Origin: Neckera pumila
Lineage: Eukaryota; Streptophyta; Bryopsida; Hypnales; Neckeraceae
Reading direction: 5' to 3'
NCBI GenBank assembly: GCA_963969595.1
Contig: OZ018409.1
Coordinates: forward strand, 45,645,282-45,709,281
DNA length: 64,000 bases
Both the position numbers and the translations under genes were made by a program. Under the pieces are notes generated by a model that was not told the origin of the DNA, searched no databases, and saw only the letters and a program-made list of their open reading frames with translations. Of this stretch, positions 47,599 to 59,307 are shown in pieces. Position 1 is the first letter of the stretch; each line of letters opens with the position of its first letter.

Positions 47599-47905
47599 CA
47601 TGAGATTCGGGGGTCTTAGAAGACTGTGAGTTCCCCTGCTGTCTGCTGCGTTCCCGCAGTCTGGGAACGTGCAGCAGTAGCTGGCTGACGTGGTCGAGCG
47701 ACTGCCACGTCACTTTTTTCACAAAAAAAAAAAAAAAAAAAAAAAAAATTTGCTTAGAATGATATTTTGATTAAAATTTTTTTTTTTTTTTTTTTTTTTT
47801 CTTTTGAAAAAAAGAAATTCTGACACACCCGTACCGGCGTTCACTGGATCTGGGCAGATCAGGGAACGGGCCTGAAACGGCCCTCCGTGACCCCCGAATC
47901 TCATG
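47599..47905. mobile_element. TA-flanked MITE family B, copy 4 (307 bp), the best preserved
   Basis: TA at 47597-47598 and 47906-47907. The termini CATGAGATTCGGGGGTC and GACCCCCGAATCTCATG are perfect inverted repeats. The interior carries GCGTTCCCGCAGTCTGGGAA, GCTGGCTGACGTGG, TGCCACGTCA, long A and T runs, and ACACACCCGTACCGGCG. Its perfect termini suggest recent movement. Confidence 0.85.
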
Positions 47906-47907
47906 TA

Positions 47908-48655
47908 ATGCGTGACGTGATAGTGACAATCTTGATTCACTCTAGATGTTTGTAAACTATATTAGTCTTAGATGTCACTTTTGAATGTGGCCATTTTAAT
48001 GGAATTTGAAATCAACAATGGCACATGGAATACCGCCATTTTAATGAAATTGGCCATTTGTGGATTATGGATTCTTCATCCATGATTTTCATCTCGAACC
48101 GATTGTCTTAATCCAATTGCAGTTTCCTGGCAATAGTTTACGTCGACCAATACCTCTTGTTGTTGTGCATTTTGAGGAAAAAGTTGCCTACTCATCGAGC
48201 TCTGCCCTCCTCGTCGAACTTTTTTTTTTCCCCCCAAATGCCCTCCTATTGAGTATTATTGCTCTATACGAGAACATCAGAATTTGAATTCAATTTTTAG
48301 AAATTTGCCGCCAAGCTTGAATTATCCGATTCATAGACGGATGAAATATGAAAATACAAATTTGGAAACTATGCTGGTAGACTGCAGAATCGACAACTTC
48401 AACAATGGTGCCCAAAAAATTGCCGGGCAGCCTCTATACACGAAATGAACTTCATCCGGGTCACAAATATAAAAATGGATGAAGTTATCTAAACCCTACG
48501 GAGTGGAGTGAGTAGGAATTAGGCTGTAGCAAAGCGTCAATAGGCCCGTATCTCTATAGTCCTTTGTTGGCTTTATTAAAGGGGTTGATTGGTCTAGTCT
48601 TTTGGATTTTTTTTGTTAATTGCAATAATCGCAACGGCCAACGAGGAAGAAACAA
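47908..48655. other. Intergenic, no gene confirmed
   Basis: A 75-codon frame at 48060-48287 has no recognised domain. Nothing else was identified. Confidence 0.3.
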
Positions 48656-48784
48656 ATGGAAAATCCACCACATTGTTTGTTGGTTGCGATAGAGATGGGG
48701 AGCGGGATGAGGGAACCTGAAGTTCTCTCCGGCAATGGCAAGCAAGGTCGTCGCTTCTACAAGTGTCCCAAATTATGCCATTAG
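48656..48784 (+). CDS. Tiny GRF-type zinc-finger-like ORF (42 residues)
   Basis: ATG at 48656 to TAG at 48784. The protein contains the diagnostic NGKQGRRFYKCPK segment of GRF zinc fingers (consensus N-G-R-R-F-Y-x-C-P) preceded by PPHC. The second cysteine of the usual C-x-C pair is replaced (CLL), so metal binding is doubtful. GRF domains bind single-stranded nucleic acid and are common in small plant proteins and in transposon-linked genes. It may be a single exon or a degraded copy. Confidence 0.4.
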   Translation: MENPPHCLLVAIEMGSGMREPEVLSGNGKQGRRFYKCPKLCH

Positions 48785-50409
48785 TTATGGGAATAATTAA
48801 TAAGAAACTTGGGAACTAATCAACTTTTGCAAGGTGCATTAATGACTAATGTAGAAGTTCATAGAATTCTAGATGTGTTCAATTTAATGTAGACTACATT
48901 GCTTTTATGCTATAATCTCAATTAATGTGATTGTAATTCAACTTTCAATACATTTTCATTCATCTAAAATTAACCCAAATTTGGATTATAAATTTTCATA
49001 TTGTTCTAACCCTTGCACAAATGAAATTAACTTGTGTTAAGGTGTGTTTGTTCTAAATAAGACACTGGTTTTGAGGGCAAGTCTTCAAAAGTGGCTTTAG
49101 ATTTCTTTTGGTTGTTGCACTCGGCAAATACATATAAAATCAAAATGCATTTATTTTGTTTTTAGAAGTACTACAAATATCTTTGATGGATGACTTCACC
49201 TAGGATTGTAGGATGGAAAAAAATGCTTTTCCATACAATAGATTTTGGGAATTTGCTTGAATACATTTTTAGTGAATAGAGTTGTAAATTCACTCATTAT
49301 AGTATTATTGAATATTCTAAGAAGAAGATGCTCTCTCTACATATCATCCTTGTAGTTTTAAGAGAGCAAGGAGGTGCAGATTCTCTTGGTTGCCAAAATG
49401 GCCTTGCATGAGATTTCATCTCATCAAAATTACTTTTAATGGTGACAAGTAGTAGCTAAGTTCTTGGTCTGGTCCTTGAATAAGAGCAATATTACTCACA
49501 ATGTTTACTAACAATATGTGTGGTGTCTAAAAATGGCCTGATCCTAACTCCAATTTTAGGGTGTTTTCCAGATGCTAATAAACGGTTGCTATTAGAGAAG
49601 GGTGTGAATACCTTAATGGCATACCAATTTTTGAAGACAAGGGAAAGATAATCCCTACATTACTTTAATTTGCCTTGAAAGAATGCGTGATGGATGGAGG
49701 CACCTTGTTCTTGGGCCCCATTTGTAGCTATATTTGATTATATGTTCTCCCTAAGCTTCTTGCCCAAGATTTTATTTGTAATCCATGCTTGGGAACTTGG
49801 AGATAGGAAAAGACATTGACTTGTGCTACCAAAGAAATTTCATTGGAAGGAAATAATCATGGATTGTGCAAATATTTTTTGATTATAATATTGTGAAAAA
49901 CGTGTAACTTCTGGATCTCTTGTGAATGGGGATATTGCATCTTGATAGAAGAAAAGGGTCATCCCTCTAAGTCACTTAAAATCTCACTTTATTTAAATTG
50001 AGATTGAAACCCATGAAACTACAACAAACAAAGCTTATATTAACATTTGTAAGGAACGTAATAGTGTTTGCATACATTCACCTCACCTCAATCAATTCTT
50101 AGATTTATTCTTTATGATGTAAATGTCAAGTTCCACAATAAAGCATTTCCTCTTGTACACAAAATTGCACATGAAAATCTAAGAAAATTCATATATGTAA
50201 TTTTTTTGTCCAAATCATCCTTTTTGGTACGGTGTGAATCATTTGCTTCAAATAAATACAAGAGCACTCATTCATTTAGAGGTCAAAATATTGTGCAGGC
50301 TTCTTTTTTTCACACAAAATTTCAAAGATGAACACTTTTGTCTTATATATATAAAATGATTCTTTGTCATCCATTGAACACTTATTATCCATAGGCTTTT
50401 TTTTTAGGG
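48785..50409. other. AT-rich intergenic DNA, no gene
   Basis: Low coding potential throughout; the longest frame (50068-50331) shows no domain. No inverted termini or tandem repeats were noticed. Confidence 0.4.
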
Positions 50410-50413
50410 TTAA

Positions 50414-50939
50414 TCCCTAAGGTGGGCACCACCAAATGTGCTACTAACCCAAAACCACCATCACCACTCTAAATACATCTCTAAAATCAATATGTACCTA
50501 TGTGTACAAACGATTTCAGAAACTCTATCCAAAAAGACCCATTATAACTTTTGCACATAGTATCCAAATGTCACGTTCTTTACTATCACATTCTTTGGTG
50601 TACTAATATAAGATGCTCTATAACTTTTTCATGACTTATCTAAATGGAAATATAGATAAGCTAAAAGCTTTCTATATAGGCAAAAGTATTATCTATTAAA
50701 AATTTTGAATTATTTCAAGTTTTTGTGAATTTTTTGGTTGCCTTTTTTCTACTATTTTAAGTTTAGGAGGGCAAAATTGTGCTTCCATTTGAAATAAAAG
50801 TTATATACTACCAAAAAGCTTATATATATTTCTATCTTGAACAAAAGTTTTAAAAACCATATCAAAAAATTGAGATCACAAGAGCTACCTTGAACTATCA
50901 AGAGTCTCCCAAAAGAATACTTGGGCCGATTTTTAGGGG
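50414..50939 (-). mobile_element. Short TTAA-type element related to family A (526 bp)
   Basis: TTAA at 50410-50413 precedes TCCCTAAGGTGGGC. The right end GGGCCGATTTTTAGGGG is followed by a decayed target (GTAA). The right half resembles the reversed left end of family A, including the ACTTGGGCC junction. No coding sequence. Confidence 0.5.
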
Positions 50940-50944
50940 GTAAA

Positions 50945-52127
50945 GATAACTTGCAATGTCGAACTTAGTAACATTCTATAATAGCAAATGTATGCATTCA
51001 ATTTGTACTATGTCAAAGTTAAGGACATTTTCATCCTTCCACGGTGATTCTATCATAATCTATAGAGATGTTAGGACCAGGGTTCTTATTACTAACAAAT
51101 CTTGAGTAGTGTTGGCATTTGGTAATTCCACTATATGAGCTAAGTTTGTATTTTGTTTTTAGTGGTGGAGTTGCTATGGGTACAAAAATATATGGTAATG
51201 CTCAAGGCCTGTCTTTTCATGAAGTTTCCGGAGCTAATCTTAACAAAGAAAATGATTGTCAAAACATTGTCTTGTCTCTAGCAACAAAAACATCAAAACT
51301 TTAAAGGATGATTATAAGGTGTAAGGTAATGGTATGGTATATGGCTATCCTACCTAATATGCAATGATTGGATATCTTACATTAATGGTTAGATCTATTC
51401 TTCATAATGTTGTAAGACTAAATTAATGTTGTATTTCCATCTAAATATGCTCTATAAAAACAAACTAAGACGTTCATCCTCCAATACTATAGATGGAAAA
51501 TCAATATTGTATGCAATAAATAAATGTCAATAAAAAAAGATGTAGTAGAATTTTTTTTTTAAATTAGTAGCATTTTCATTAATAAAATTAGAACAACTTT
51601 GGAAACTTCTAAAGGCCTTCTTTTTCAAGAAGTTTCTCGAGCTAATGTAGGTAAAGGAAATGATTGTCAAAACATTGTTTCATCCATGTACTAGCAACAA
51701 AAATATTGAAACTTTGAATGGTGATTGCTAGAGAAATTCTTCATAGAATCTATTGTATAGTAAATCATTGGAAAATGTTTTAAAAAGTGCTTCAGTGGTG
51801 CAAACGAAGTCTTTCATTTCAAAAATTTGAAAACATTCAAAGCCTCTAAATTTTGGTGCTTGATAACAATTTGTAATTGAGATAGATGACAAATACTCAA
51901 AACCTAAGGCATACATATATAATGAAAAACAAGAGAGACAGCCCTCTTAAAGCTACAATTTTTTCCAATACCAGCCTATTAATCACCTCAAATGAGTGCT
52001 CTTGAGTTTTTTAAGCAAATGACTCACACAATATCCAAAAGGATGATTTCCATGGTGACCAGTCCAAGGTTCTAGTGTTAATTTGAACAAAAGCTTTTAA
52101 ATTTTGTTGTTACAATTATATTCTATA
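50945..52127. other. Intergenic with a diverged duplication
   Basis: About 110 bp at 51200-51310 and 51605-51720 are related, sharing GGAAATGATTGTCAAAACATT-like text and a CTAGCAACAAAAA block. The first copy lies in a 61-codon frame (HEVSGANLNKENDCQNIV). The duplicated unit has no recognised identity. Confidence 0.4.
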
Positions 52128-52361
52128 TACTATTAATAAAAAACCCGCATTTCAAGTGACATTAGTTTAATTTTAGCAAATGCATTTTAGTGGACGCAAA
52201 ATAAAACTACTTATGTCAATAATAACGTCCAAAGTAACATTTGGACATTACATTGGACATTATTATTGACATAAAAACACAAGTTGTTTTATTTTGCATC
52301 TACTAAAATGCGTCTGCTAAAATTATACTAATGTCATCTAAAATGCAGATTTCTTATAGTG
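52128..52361. mobile_element. CACTA-type MITE, copy 2 (234 bp)
   Basis: The right end GCAGATTTCTTATAGTG and degraded left end TACTATTAATAAAAA match copy 1. The 3-bp direct repeat ATA flanks it (52125-52127, 52362-52364). The interior is a long inverted repeat containing ATTTTAGTGGACGCAAAATA. Confidence 0.8.
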
Positions 52362-52540
52362 ATACGAAGAATCTTCCATAATGCATGGACATTTGTGTAA
52401 TTTTGAGTGTATTGCTATTTTTTTGGCAAAAGGGTCTATACATAATGTCAACATAGAATAGTTTGCCAAGTCGCAAGCTGTGAATGAAAATGCTTAAATT
52501 ATGACAATGGATATTACCTATATGTATACCATAGCATTAA

Positions 52541-52681
52541 CCCAATGAAAAGACGAGACTTATTGTCAATGTACTTTGCCAAAAATGATCGTTTTTTGGC
52601 CCAATAGGTGCATTCTTTATTTCTACAATAATCTTCAATATTATGCATTGGCTAGGTTTGAGCCTCAATGTCTTTCTAGGG
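52541..52681. mobile_element. TTAA-flanked MITE family M, copy 2 (141 bp)
   Basis: TTAA at 52537-52540 and 52682-52685. Termini CCCAATGAAAAGAC and GTCTTTCTAGGG. Shares CCAATAGGTGCATTCTTTAT with the other family M copies. Confidence 0.6.
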
Positions 52682-52685
52682 TTAA

Positions 52686-53301
52686 GTATTCATACAATAG
52701 CAAAAAACATTAACCTTTGATACAATAAGGATTTTGGCTTGTTGTTTAAGGATTAAGATCATAATTATTACTGTTTGTTGTTTCTTGTATGAATATTTGA
52801 GATCTTAAATTCAAAGAGAATGGGTGGATGATGAATGTTTTGAAGAGCTCACTACAAGAGCTATATGGAATTATAGATGAAGTATATCAAAGTATGTGAA
52901 AAAATTAAGGCTTATTTTGCCAGGATGTGACTAGCTTAGGCACTTGATGCTTTATAATTTTTGTGCAAAGTTTTGAGTTGATTTTATTCTAGATAAAAGA
53001 AAAATAAAATTTTCAAAAATAAATACTTCATAGCTAGAATCCTATGAAACCATAAAAATACTTTCCCTCTACAACACCTCATATATATTTTCCTTCCTAC
53101 TATGCTCTTCACTAAAGGATTATGCAATCAAAAGGCTCAAACTTATTTGCATTGAGATTAGCAAAGGACACTTCAGTATTTCTTTTGCCACTTTCCTTCC
53201 TTAGCTTGGAAGGTCCTTTTCTAAAGTAATTCTTTATAGCTTAATCGATTTGCCATCACCTAGTCTATATCATTGTCAATAATATTTTGCTAATTGAACC
53301 C
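52686..53301. other. AT-rich intergenic DNA, nothing identified
   Basis: No frame, repeat or RNA gene was recognised. Confidence 0.4.
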
Positions 53302-53305
53302 TTAA

Positions 53306-54229
53306 CCCCTAAAGGACCAACATGCGTTTTTTGGCCGTATAGAAATTTTGGGCAGGTACGTGTGACTAGAGATATCCATACTTGAGGCTGAAATTTTAAT
53401 AGAAGGTGGGGGCGAGGAATATCTTCATGTGTACCAAGTTTCATGACATTTCAAAATACGAGTCAAAAGTTGTGACCTGATATGTTACTTTTTTTCGTAA
53501 CCGGGCAGTTTGGGCAGATCAGAAAAAATCATTTTTTCCGGAATTTAAAAAAAAAAATTGGTTCTCTACATTTAGATATACTTAAAAAGCTTTGAGTCAC
53601 TCCATTTCAATCAATGCGCCAAAAGTTATGAGGGTTTTTGGTTTGCGGGCAGTTATGGATTCTCTACTCTAAAAAAAACTTTAAAGTCGTTTATTTAACT
53701 CAATTTTCAATATTTTTGGAAAAAAATAAAATCTTAGGATGTAGATTGATTATTACAACATTACAACCGTTGGGATTGGCATTTTTAAATTCCATGATTA
53801 AATTTTTAACAATTTAGTATTTTGAGTCATTTTCTACTTCTTTCTACTTGCTATTTTTTTCCTATATGTTGTACAATTCCAAATGATGTGAAATTTTTCA
53901 TGCATATAGACAACTTGTTTAGGAAACTGAATTTAAAGAAGCACCACCTTTATCGGCATTTTTTCATTGAAAAGTGAGCTTGCAAAGTGCAGCTGCCCGG
54001 TTTTTCGCAGGATTGAAAACATGGTTTTCAAGACTTTGAATGCTTATATCTTATGATCCACAGGGTGGAATTTTCTGAAATTTTTACCACATGTTTCCAA
54101 AATATCATACTACAAGATCCTATGGTTACATGTGTCAAAAATTATTTTTTTCCAAAAATTTGGTAGTTGTATTAAATATGGCAGTTTTGGAGCGTTTTTG
54201 GTGATTACATAGTTGTGAAACTTTAGGGG
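53306..54229 (+). mobile_element. TTAA family K element, uninterrupted copy (924 bp)
   Basis: TTAA at 53302-53305 and 54230-54233. Termini CCCCTAAAGGACC and AACTTTAGGGG. It aligns along its length with the family K copy at 20594-22414 once the nested element there is removed. Shared blocks include AAAGCTTTGAGTCACTCCAT and CCGTTGGGATTGGCATTTTT. No coding sequence. Confidence 0.8.
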
Positions 54230-54233
54230 TTAA

Positions 54234-54811
54234 CAACCTACAATAGTACAAGTGGCATTTGGATAAATTCAAATGGATATTACATGATCATTTTTTTGGC
54301 TCTTGATCTAAAACTTAGCTACCAAAAATGATCTTTCTTGAATTTGACTCCAAATAGCATTATGGTAGTAAGAAGGGGTGTCTTGCAATATGAAACTACA
54401 ATGTCTAGTCTGGTGCTTTAGGACACCCTTTCGACTAGTATAGTGAAATTCAAATTATGAAGTCTAATTCTTATAGCAATTCAAAAATTTGGAAAACTCC
54501 TTAAATAATTTTTATAACATTTTATTGCAATTTGAACTTTGGACCTACTTCCATGGTCTTTTGACTTTCTAAAGATAGAATAGTTTGAAAAACTCTTCTA
54601 CATTGCAATTTTCTTTAGTATAATATACACTTAAAATATTGAATTTTTTATTTTATTTTTTACCTTAATTTGTACAATAAATGAAAGACTTTCAATTTTT
54701 ACTCTAAAATTTGTTGCAATTACAAAAAAAACTGAAAAATTTATGACAAATATAAATATGTGACTTCATGTCATTCAAAAAATATATAACATTGATATAA
54801 TTTGAAGAAAT
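54234..54811. other. AT-rich intergenic DNA, nothing identified
   Basis: No frame, repeat or RNA gene was recognised. Confidence 0.35.
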
Positions 54812-54815
54812 TTAA

Positions 54816-55526
54816 CCCTATAAGGACGGGCCTATGACCATTGATTTCAACACTCTATGCCCATCATTGTATTTGCTGCCATTTTGGAACTAAATATTAA
54901 TAAAAAAAAAACTATTTTATTTTTCAAAGATGAAGTCACATATCTACTATAATTTATAATATTTTTTATTTTTTTAAGAAAAATTTGAAATTGCAATGAA
55001 TATTTAAAGAAAAGAATCGAAGAAAGTTTATATAAAATCCATAATAAAATTGAAATCTCAAATTTTCTTCACAAATGTATATTACAGTGAAAAACATTAT
55101 GATATAAATCAAAGTTGCATTGTCGTTTTAAAATTAGAAAATCAACAAACCATGGTTATAGGCCCCAAGTTCATATTGCTATAAAATATTGAATTTATGA
55201 ATTTTTCAAAATTTCAAATTGGAGTAAAAATTAAATTTCATTAGTTGAATTTAAATTCAAAAAACATCATTTATATGGCTGAAATTTACATCAAGAGTAA
55301 ATAGCAAGACTTGGCCAAAATACACTACAAGAGTGATCCATGGGTCAATAATTTTCTTCTTTAGAAAAGTCAATAATACCACAATGAAAGAATTTGCAAT
55401 ACTATTACGTGAAATGTTGTCAAGTACCTTCAACAAAAAAGAATTATATGAATTTTTTTTTTCCATCATACATTTTGAGGTGAAATCATCCATCTGACAC
55501 TTAGTATCCATAGTAGCGTTACAAGG
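54816..55526 (-). mobile_element. TTAA family F element, inverted and partial
   Basis: TTAA at 54812-54815 precedes CCCTATAAGGACGGGCCTATG. The next 150 bp are the reverse complement of the right end of the element at 23261-24276. A TTAA after GCGTTACAAGG at 55527-55530 is the likely other end, but the match there is weak. Confidence 0.45.
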
Positions 55527-55757
55527 TTAAAGTAGGGTTGTATGGTTACGAGCTTTGTCATTATAGAGTTAGCCTGTAATACTTTTCAAACCAAAATGGA
55601 TTTTAAAAACATTGGGAATTTCCATTTAGGTATTAGATTTTTTTCTTTTTTTACTTAGAAATTAGGAGAACATAGAAACTTTCAAGGAATCAAGTTTTTA
55701 TGAAGATTCAACAATTGGAAAAAAATTATACGTTGTTTTTATATTTTGGGTCCTTAA

Positions 55758-56325
55758 CCCCTAAAGGACCGGAGAAGTGTCTAGATTTCCCAAATTGTAA
55801 AGATCTATTATAAAATGCAACTTAGAAGAATATTTTAATGATGACTCTCAAACAATAGTTGTAAAATGCTATTTATAGACTACATCCATATGGCTAGATC
55901 AACAAAAATACATACCAATATTTTTCAATAAAATTTGAGTTAAAAATTGAAAATTCCTTTGAAAATCAATTGTAAATTGAATATTTAAGATTTTTAAAAG
56001 AATTTTTTTCCTATGAGTTTAAAATATTGAGTTCTAAATATAGTGATTTTTGAAGATTTTTATTTGATTTTTTGATTCAAGTCATTTTTGAAGGGTCATT
56101 TTTTGAACTGAAAAAGGTAATTTTTGAGGCTAGACCTCCCGATACTTTTTGAATTATAGAATATTTGCAAAGCAAAACCTTCATAATCCGAACCGTACAA
56201 ATGTTCAAGAACTAATATAAGAATCTTCAATCAAAATTGATGGATGAAAAAATGCATTTTGGTGAGTTTCGGATGTGTTTCCGTTCATTCATTGTTCATA
56301 ATCTGCAGTCATGGTACTTTAGGGG
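55758..56325 (+). mobile_element. TTAA family C element, copy 1 (568 bp)
   Basis: TTAA at 55754-55757 and 56326-56329. Termini CCCCTAAAGGACCGGAG and TGGTACTTTAGGGG. Aligns along its whole length with 57234-57756. No coding sequence. Confidence 0.8.
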
Positions 56326-56329
56326 TTAA

Positions 56330-56754
56330 TAGAGGCTCCTACTCAAATATGATTGAAGTCCCCGTGGCAAAAGATAATTCAATTATGGAGTTTAAAAGCT
56401 TGGCAATGCCACCTGTCAAAAGCCTAAGCAATTTTGAAAAAGAAAATTGATCCACTTTCAATTGCAAGCTTCATTCTCACATATTTATTGCCTTAAAGAC
56501 AAAACAAAATTATGCGTGACCCTAACATTAGTCAAGAATAAGATTTTGGAGTTACAAATTCAAAAATACGATTAAAAATTGATTCATTGACATTTTATTA
56601 GAAAGTGCTACTCTTGGAGGGAGATTTTTGGGTATATATTGCCAATTTTGACAAATCCAAAGGATACAAACTTCAATTACTCGTTCACAGATAAGTTATA
56701 TATTAAAAAGCCATGTCTTTTCATAGAATTTAAATTGTTGTGCTTTCAGTGTAA
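56330..56754. other. AT-rich intergenic DNA, nothing identified
   Basis: No frame or repeat of note. Confidence 0.35.
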
Positions 56755-56984
56755 CCTTGGAAGGACACCGGCCTATGATAAAGGTAGTTGGTAAAAAATG
56801 ATTTGATTCTCGGACCAATAAGTACATTCCAAATCCATTGGGCTTAATTTTAGTTGGAGTGTCTTTCAAGGGTTAATCCAAAAAATAATATGGATGACTT
56901 TAGAGATGAAGAATGCACCTATTTGTCCAAGAATCAAATAATTTTTGAGCAACTACCCTGGTCATAAACCGGTGTCTTTTTAGG
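56755..56984. mobile_element. Two family M MITEs in inverted, head-to-head arrangement
   Basis: 56755-56872 begins CCTTGGAAGGACAC and ends GTGTCTTTCAAGGG before a TTAA at 56873-56876. 56877-56984 is largely the reverse complement of the first unit and ends CCGGTGTCTTTTTAGG. The shared central TTAA suggests one copy inserted at the edge of the other, or a duplication that formed a fold-back. Confidence 0.55.
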
Positions 56985-57233
56985 TATAACAAATACAAAA
57001 AGTCTATCTAAGAGCATGGCTAAAAAAAAAACTTACAATAAAATGGAGTCTTGAGCCATTGTCGTGATTGGAATTTTAAATGGTAATAAGGTCTTGTATA
57101 GTCTTTGCACTGCAATGGTTTCTGATAAATTGATTTCAATTTAACTTCTTATTTAGAAATAATTTGAGAGTATGGACACCTTTTTTGATATATATTGTGT
57201 AGATAATGAATTCACCTAGATTACTACATTTAA

Positions 57234-57756
57234 TCCCTAAAGGACCGGAGGGGTGTCCAAATTTCCAAAATTGTGAAGATCTATTATAAAACGCAATTTA
57301 GAAGAATATTTTAATGATGGTTCTCAAATAGTAGTTGTAAATGGTATTTATAGATCACATCCATATAATTAAATAAAAAAAAACATAAACCAATATTTTT
57401 CAATAAAATTTGAAGCCAGAAATTGGAAATTCCTTCTAAAATCAATTGTAGATTGAATATTTATAATTTTTAAGAGATTTTTTTTATAAGTTCAAAATAT
57501 TGAATTCTAATTACAGTGATTTTTGAAGATTTTTATTTTATTTTTTATTCAAGTCATTTTTGAAGGGTCATTTTTTGAACTGAAAAAGTTACTTTTTGAG
57601 GCTAGACCTCCTAATACCTTTTGAAATATAGAATGTTTGCAAAGCAAAATCTTCATAATCTGAATCATATATCTAATATACAAATCTTCAAACAAAATTG
57701 ATGGATGAAAAAATACATTTCAATGAGTTTAGGATGCACTCATGGTCCTTCAGGGG
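57234..57756 (+). mobile_element. TTAA family C element, copy 2 (523 bp)
   Basis: TTAA at 57230-57233 and 57757-57760. Termini TCCCTAAAGGACCGGAG and GGTCCTTCAGGGG. The copia element inserted immediately to its right; the copia target duplication begins inside this TTAA. Confidence 0.8.
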
Positions 57757-57763
57757 TTAAAAG

Positions 57764-58018
57764 TATTGAGATTACAATGTAGTGAATGGAAGAAAGGCTT
57801 TACTTAGATGGTAGGAAGATACAAACACCCATGAGTGGGCTGATCTTATACTAGAAGCCTTTCATAGTTATCCACAAACCATGTGGGATAACTAACCACT
57901 ATGGATTGCCTTTGACTATGAGCAATACCCAATGAACTCTAACACTAACTAAGTGTCTAATGCTACTCCTAGGGCTGAATGTACATGGTCTACACTAATA
58001 TGTACATGTTTTTCAACA
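57764..58018 (-). repeat. 3' LTR of the copia element
   Basis: In element orientation it starts TGTTGAAAAACATG and ends TGTAATCTCAATA. The termini TGTTG and CAATA are imperfect inverted repeats. The last coding frame runs about 70 bp into it. Confidence 0.93.
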
Positions 58019-59307
58019 CTCCCACTTTGAGAGTGGTCAAAGGCTCGAAGGCCCATCTTTGCAATCAAGTTGTGGTGTTGTGGCTTCCCAAGGGCCTTGG
58101 TCAGCACATCAACAACCATAGCTTGGGTAGGCACATACTTGAGCTCAATCACCTCATCCTCCACTCGTTCACGAATGAAATGGTGTTGCACATCAATGTG
58201 CTTCGTCCGAGAGTGGTGGGTGGGATTCTTGGCCAAAGCAATGGCCCCTTGGTTGTTACACAAGATTTGTGTGCTCCCCTCTTGGACAAGGCCAACATCA
58301 GCCAAGAGTTGCCTTAGCCAAATGGCCTCCTTTGTGCATTGGCTCATGGCCATGTACTCCGCCTCCATTGTAGAAAGAGCTATGGTGGGCTGCCTCTTGG
58401 AATTCCATGTAATGGCACCCACTCCAAGCATAAACACATAGCCGGTGGTGGATCTCCTATCTCCTTCATCACCGGCCCAATCCGCATCACAAAAGCCATG
58501 TAAGGTCACATGGGCACCTCCAAGTTGCAACTTCAGCCCAAGTGTGCCTTGAAGGTACCTCATCACCCTCTTGACCGCTGTCCAATGCTTGGGGCCATAC
58601 TTGGACGTGTGTTGACTCACAACACTCACCGGAAATGCCAAATCAGGCCTTGTGGCTACCATGGCATACATCAAACAACCCACCGCTGCCTTGTAAGGCA
58701 CACCTTGCATTTCAGCCCTCACCTCTTCAAACTCTTCATCGGTGAGCTTGGGCAACTTTTCATGAGTGTCAAGTGGTATACCTATGGCTTTGCACTCCTG
58801 CATGTTGAACCGCTTGATAATCTCTTCAAGATACTTGCGTTGGCTCATGGTGATGGTACGAGCAGCCCTATCCCTCTTGAACTCCACTCCAAGGCAATAG
58901 CTCAACTCTCCAAGATCCGTCATCTCATACTCCATCTTGAGCATAGTCTTCACTTCAAGCATCTTGGTCATACTACTTGCAAGGATGATGAGATCATCCA
59001 CATATAAGATCACAATCACCAAATGCTCACAACTTTGCATGATGTATAGAGAGTGATCCGCATGGCCTCTTTGGAAGCCCTTCCTTGCAAACATGGCATC
59101 AATATCTCGATACCATGCTCTCCCCGATTGCTTCAACCCGGGGAGTGCCTTCTTCAACTTGCACTTGAGATGCTCTTGGCCTTCCTCCACAAAGCCTTGG
59201 GGCTGATCCATGTAGATGACCTCCTCCAACTTGGGGTTGAGAAACGCCGTCTTGACATCCATTTGGTGCATCCCAAGTCCATGGCTGCCCCAATAGTCAC
59301 AACGCAC
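57949..59307 (-). CDS. pol: Copia pol C-terminal part: reverse transcriptase and RNase H
   Basis: The open frame of 452 codons covers the second half of the reverse transcriptase (MHQMDVKTAFLN, then the catalytic ILYVDDLII) and a full RNase H with its conserved acidic residues (FCDADWAGD, STMEAEYMA) and the HSRTKHIDVQHHFIRE segment. It is out of frame with the preceding part by one base near 59280. The last residues are LTR-encoded. The catalytic residues look intact. Confidence 0.88.
   Translation of the reverse strand: MRCDYWGSHGLGMHQMDVKTAFLNPKLEEVIYMDQPQGFVEEGQEHLKCKLKKALPGLKQSGRAWYRDIDAMFARKGFQRGHADHSLYIMQSCEHLVIVILYVDDLIILASSMTKMLEVKTMLKMEYEMTDLGELSYCLGVEFKRDRAARTITMSQRKYLEEIIKRFNMQECKAIGIPLDTHEKLPKLTDEEFEEVRAEMQGVPYKAAVGCLMYAMVATRPDLAFPVSVVSQHTSKYGPKHWTAVKRVMRYLQGTLGLKLQLGGAHVTLHGFCDADWAGDEGDRRSTTGYVFMLGVGAITWNSKRQPTIALSTMEAEYMAMSQCTKEAIWLRQLLADVGLVQEGSTQILCNNQGAIALAKNPTHHSRTKHIDVQHHFIRERVEDEVIELKYVPTQAMVVDVLTKALGKPQHHNLIAKMGLRAFDHSQSGSVEKHVHISVDHVHSALGVALDT
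58019..58028 (-). other. Polypurine tract of the copia element
   Basis: AAAGTGGGAG on the element strand lies directly before the TG of the 3' LTR, the standard position for the plus-strand primer. Confidence 0.75.
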
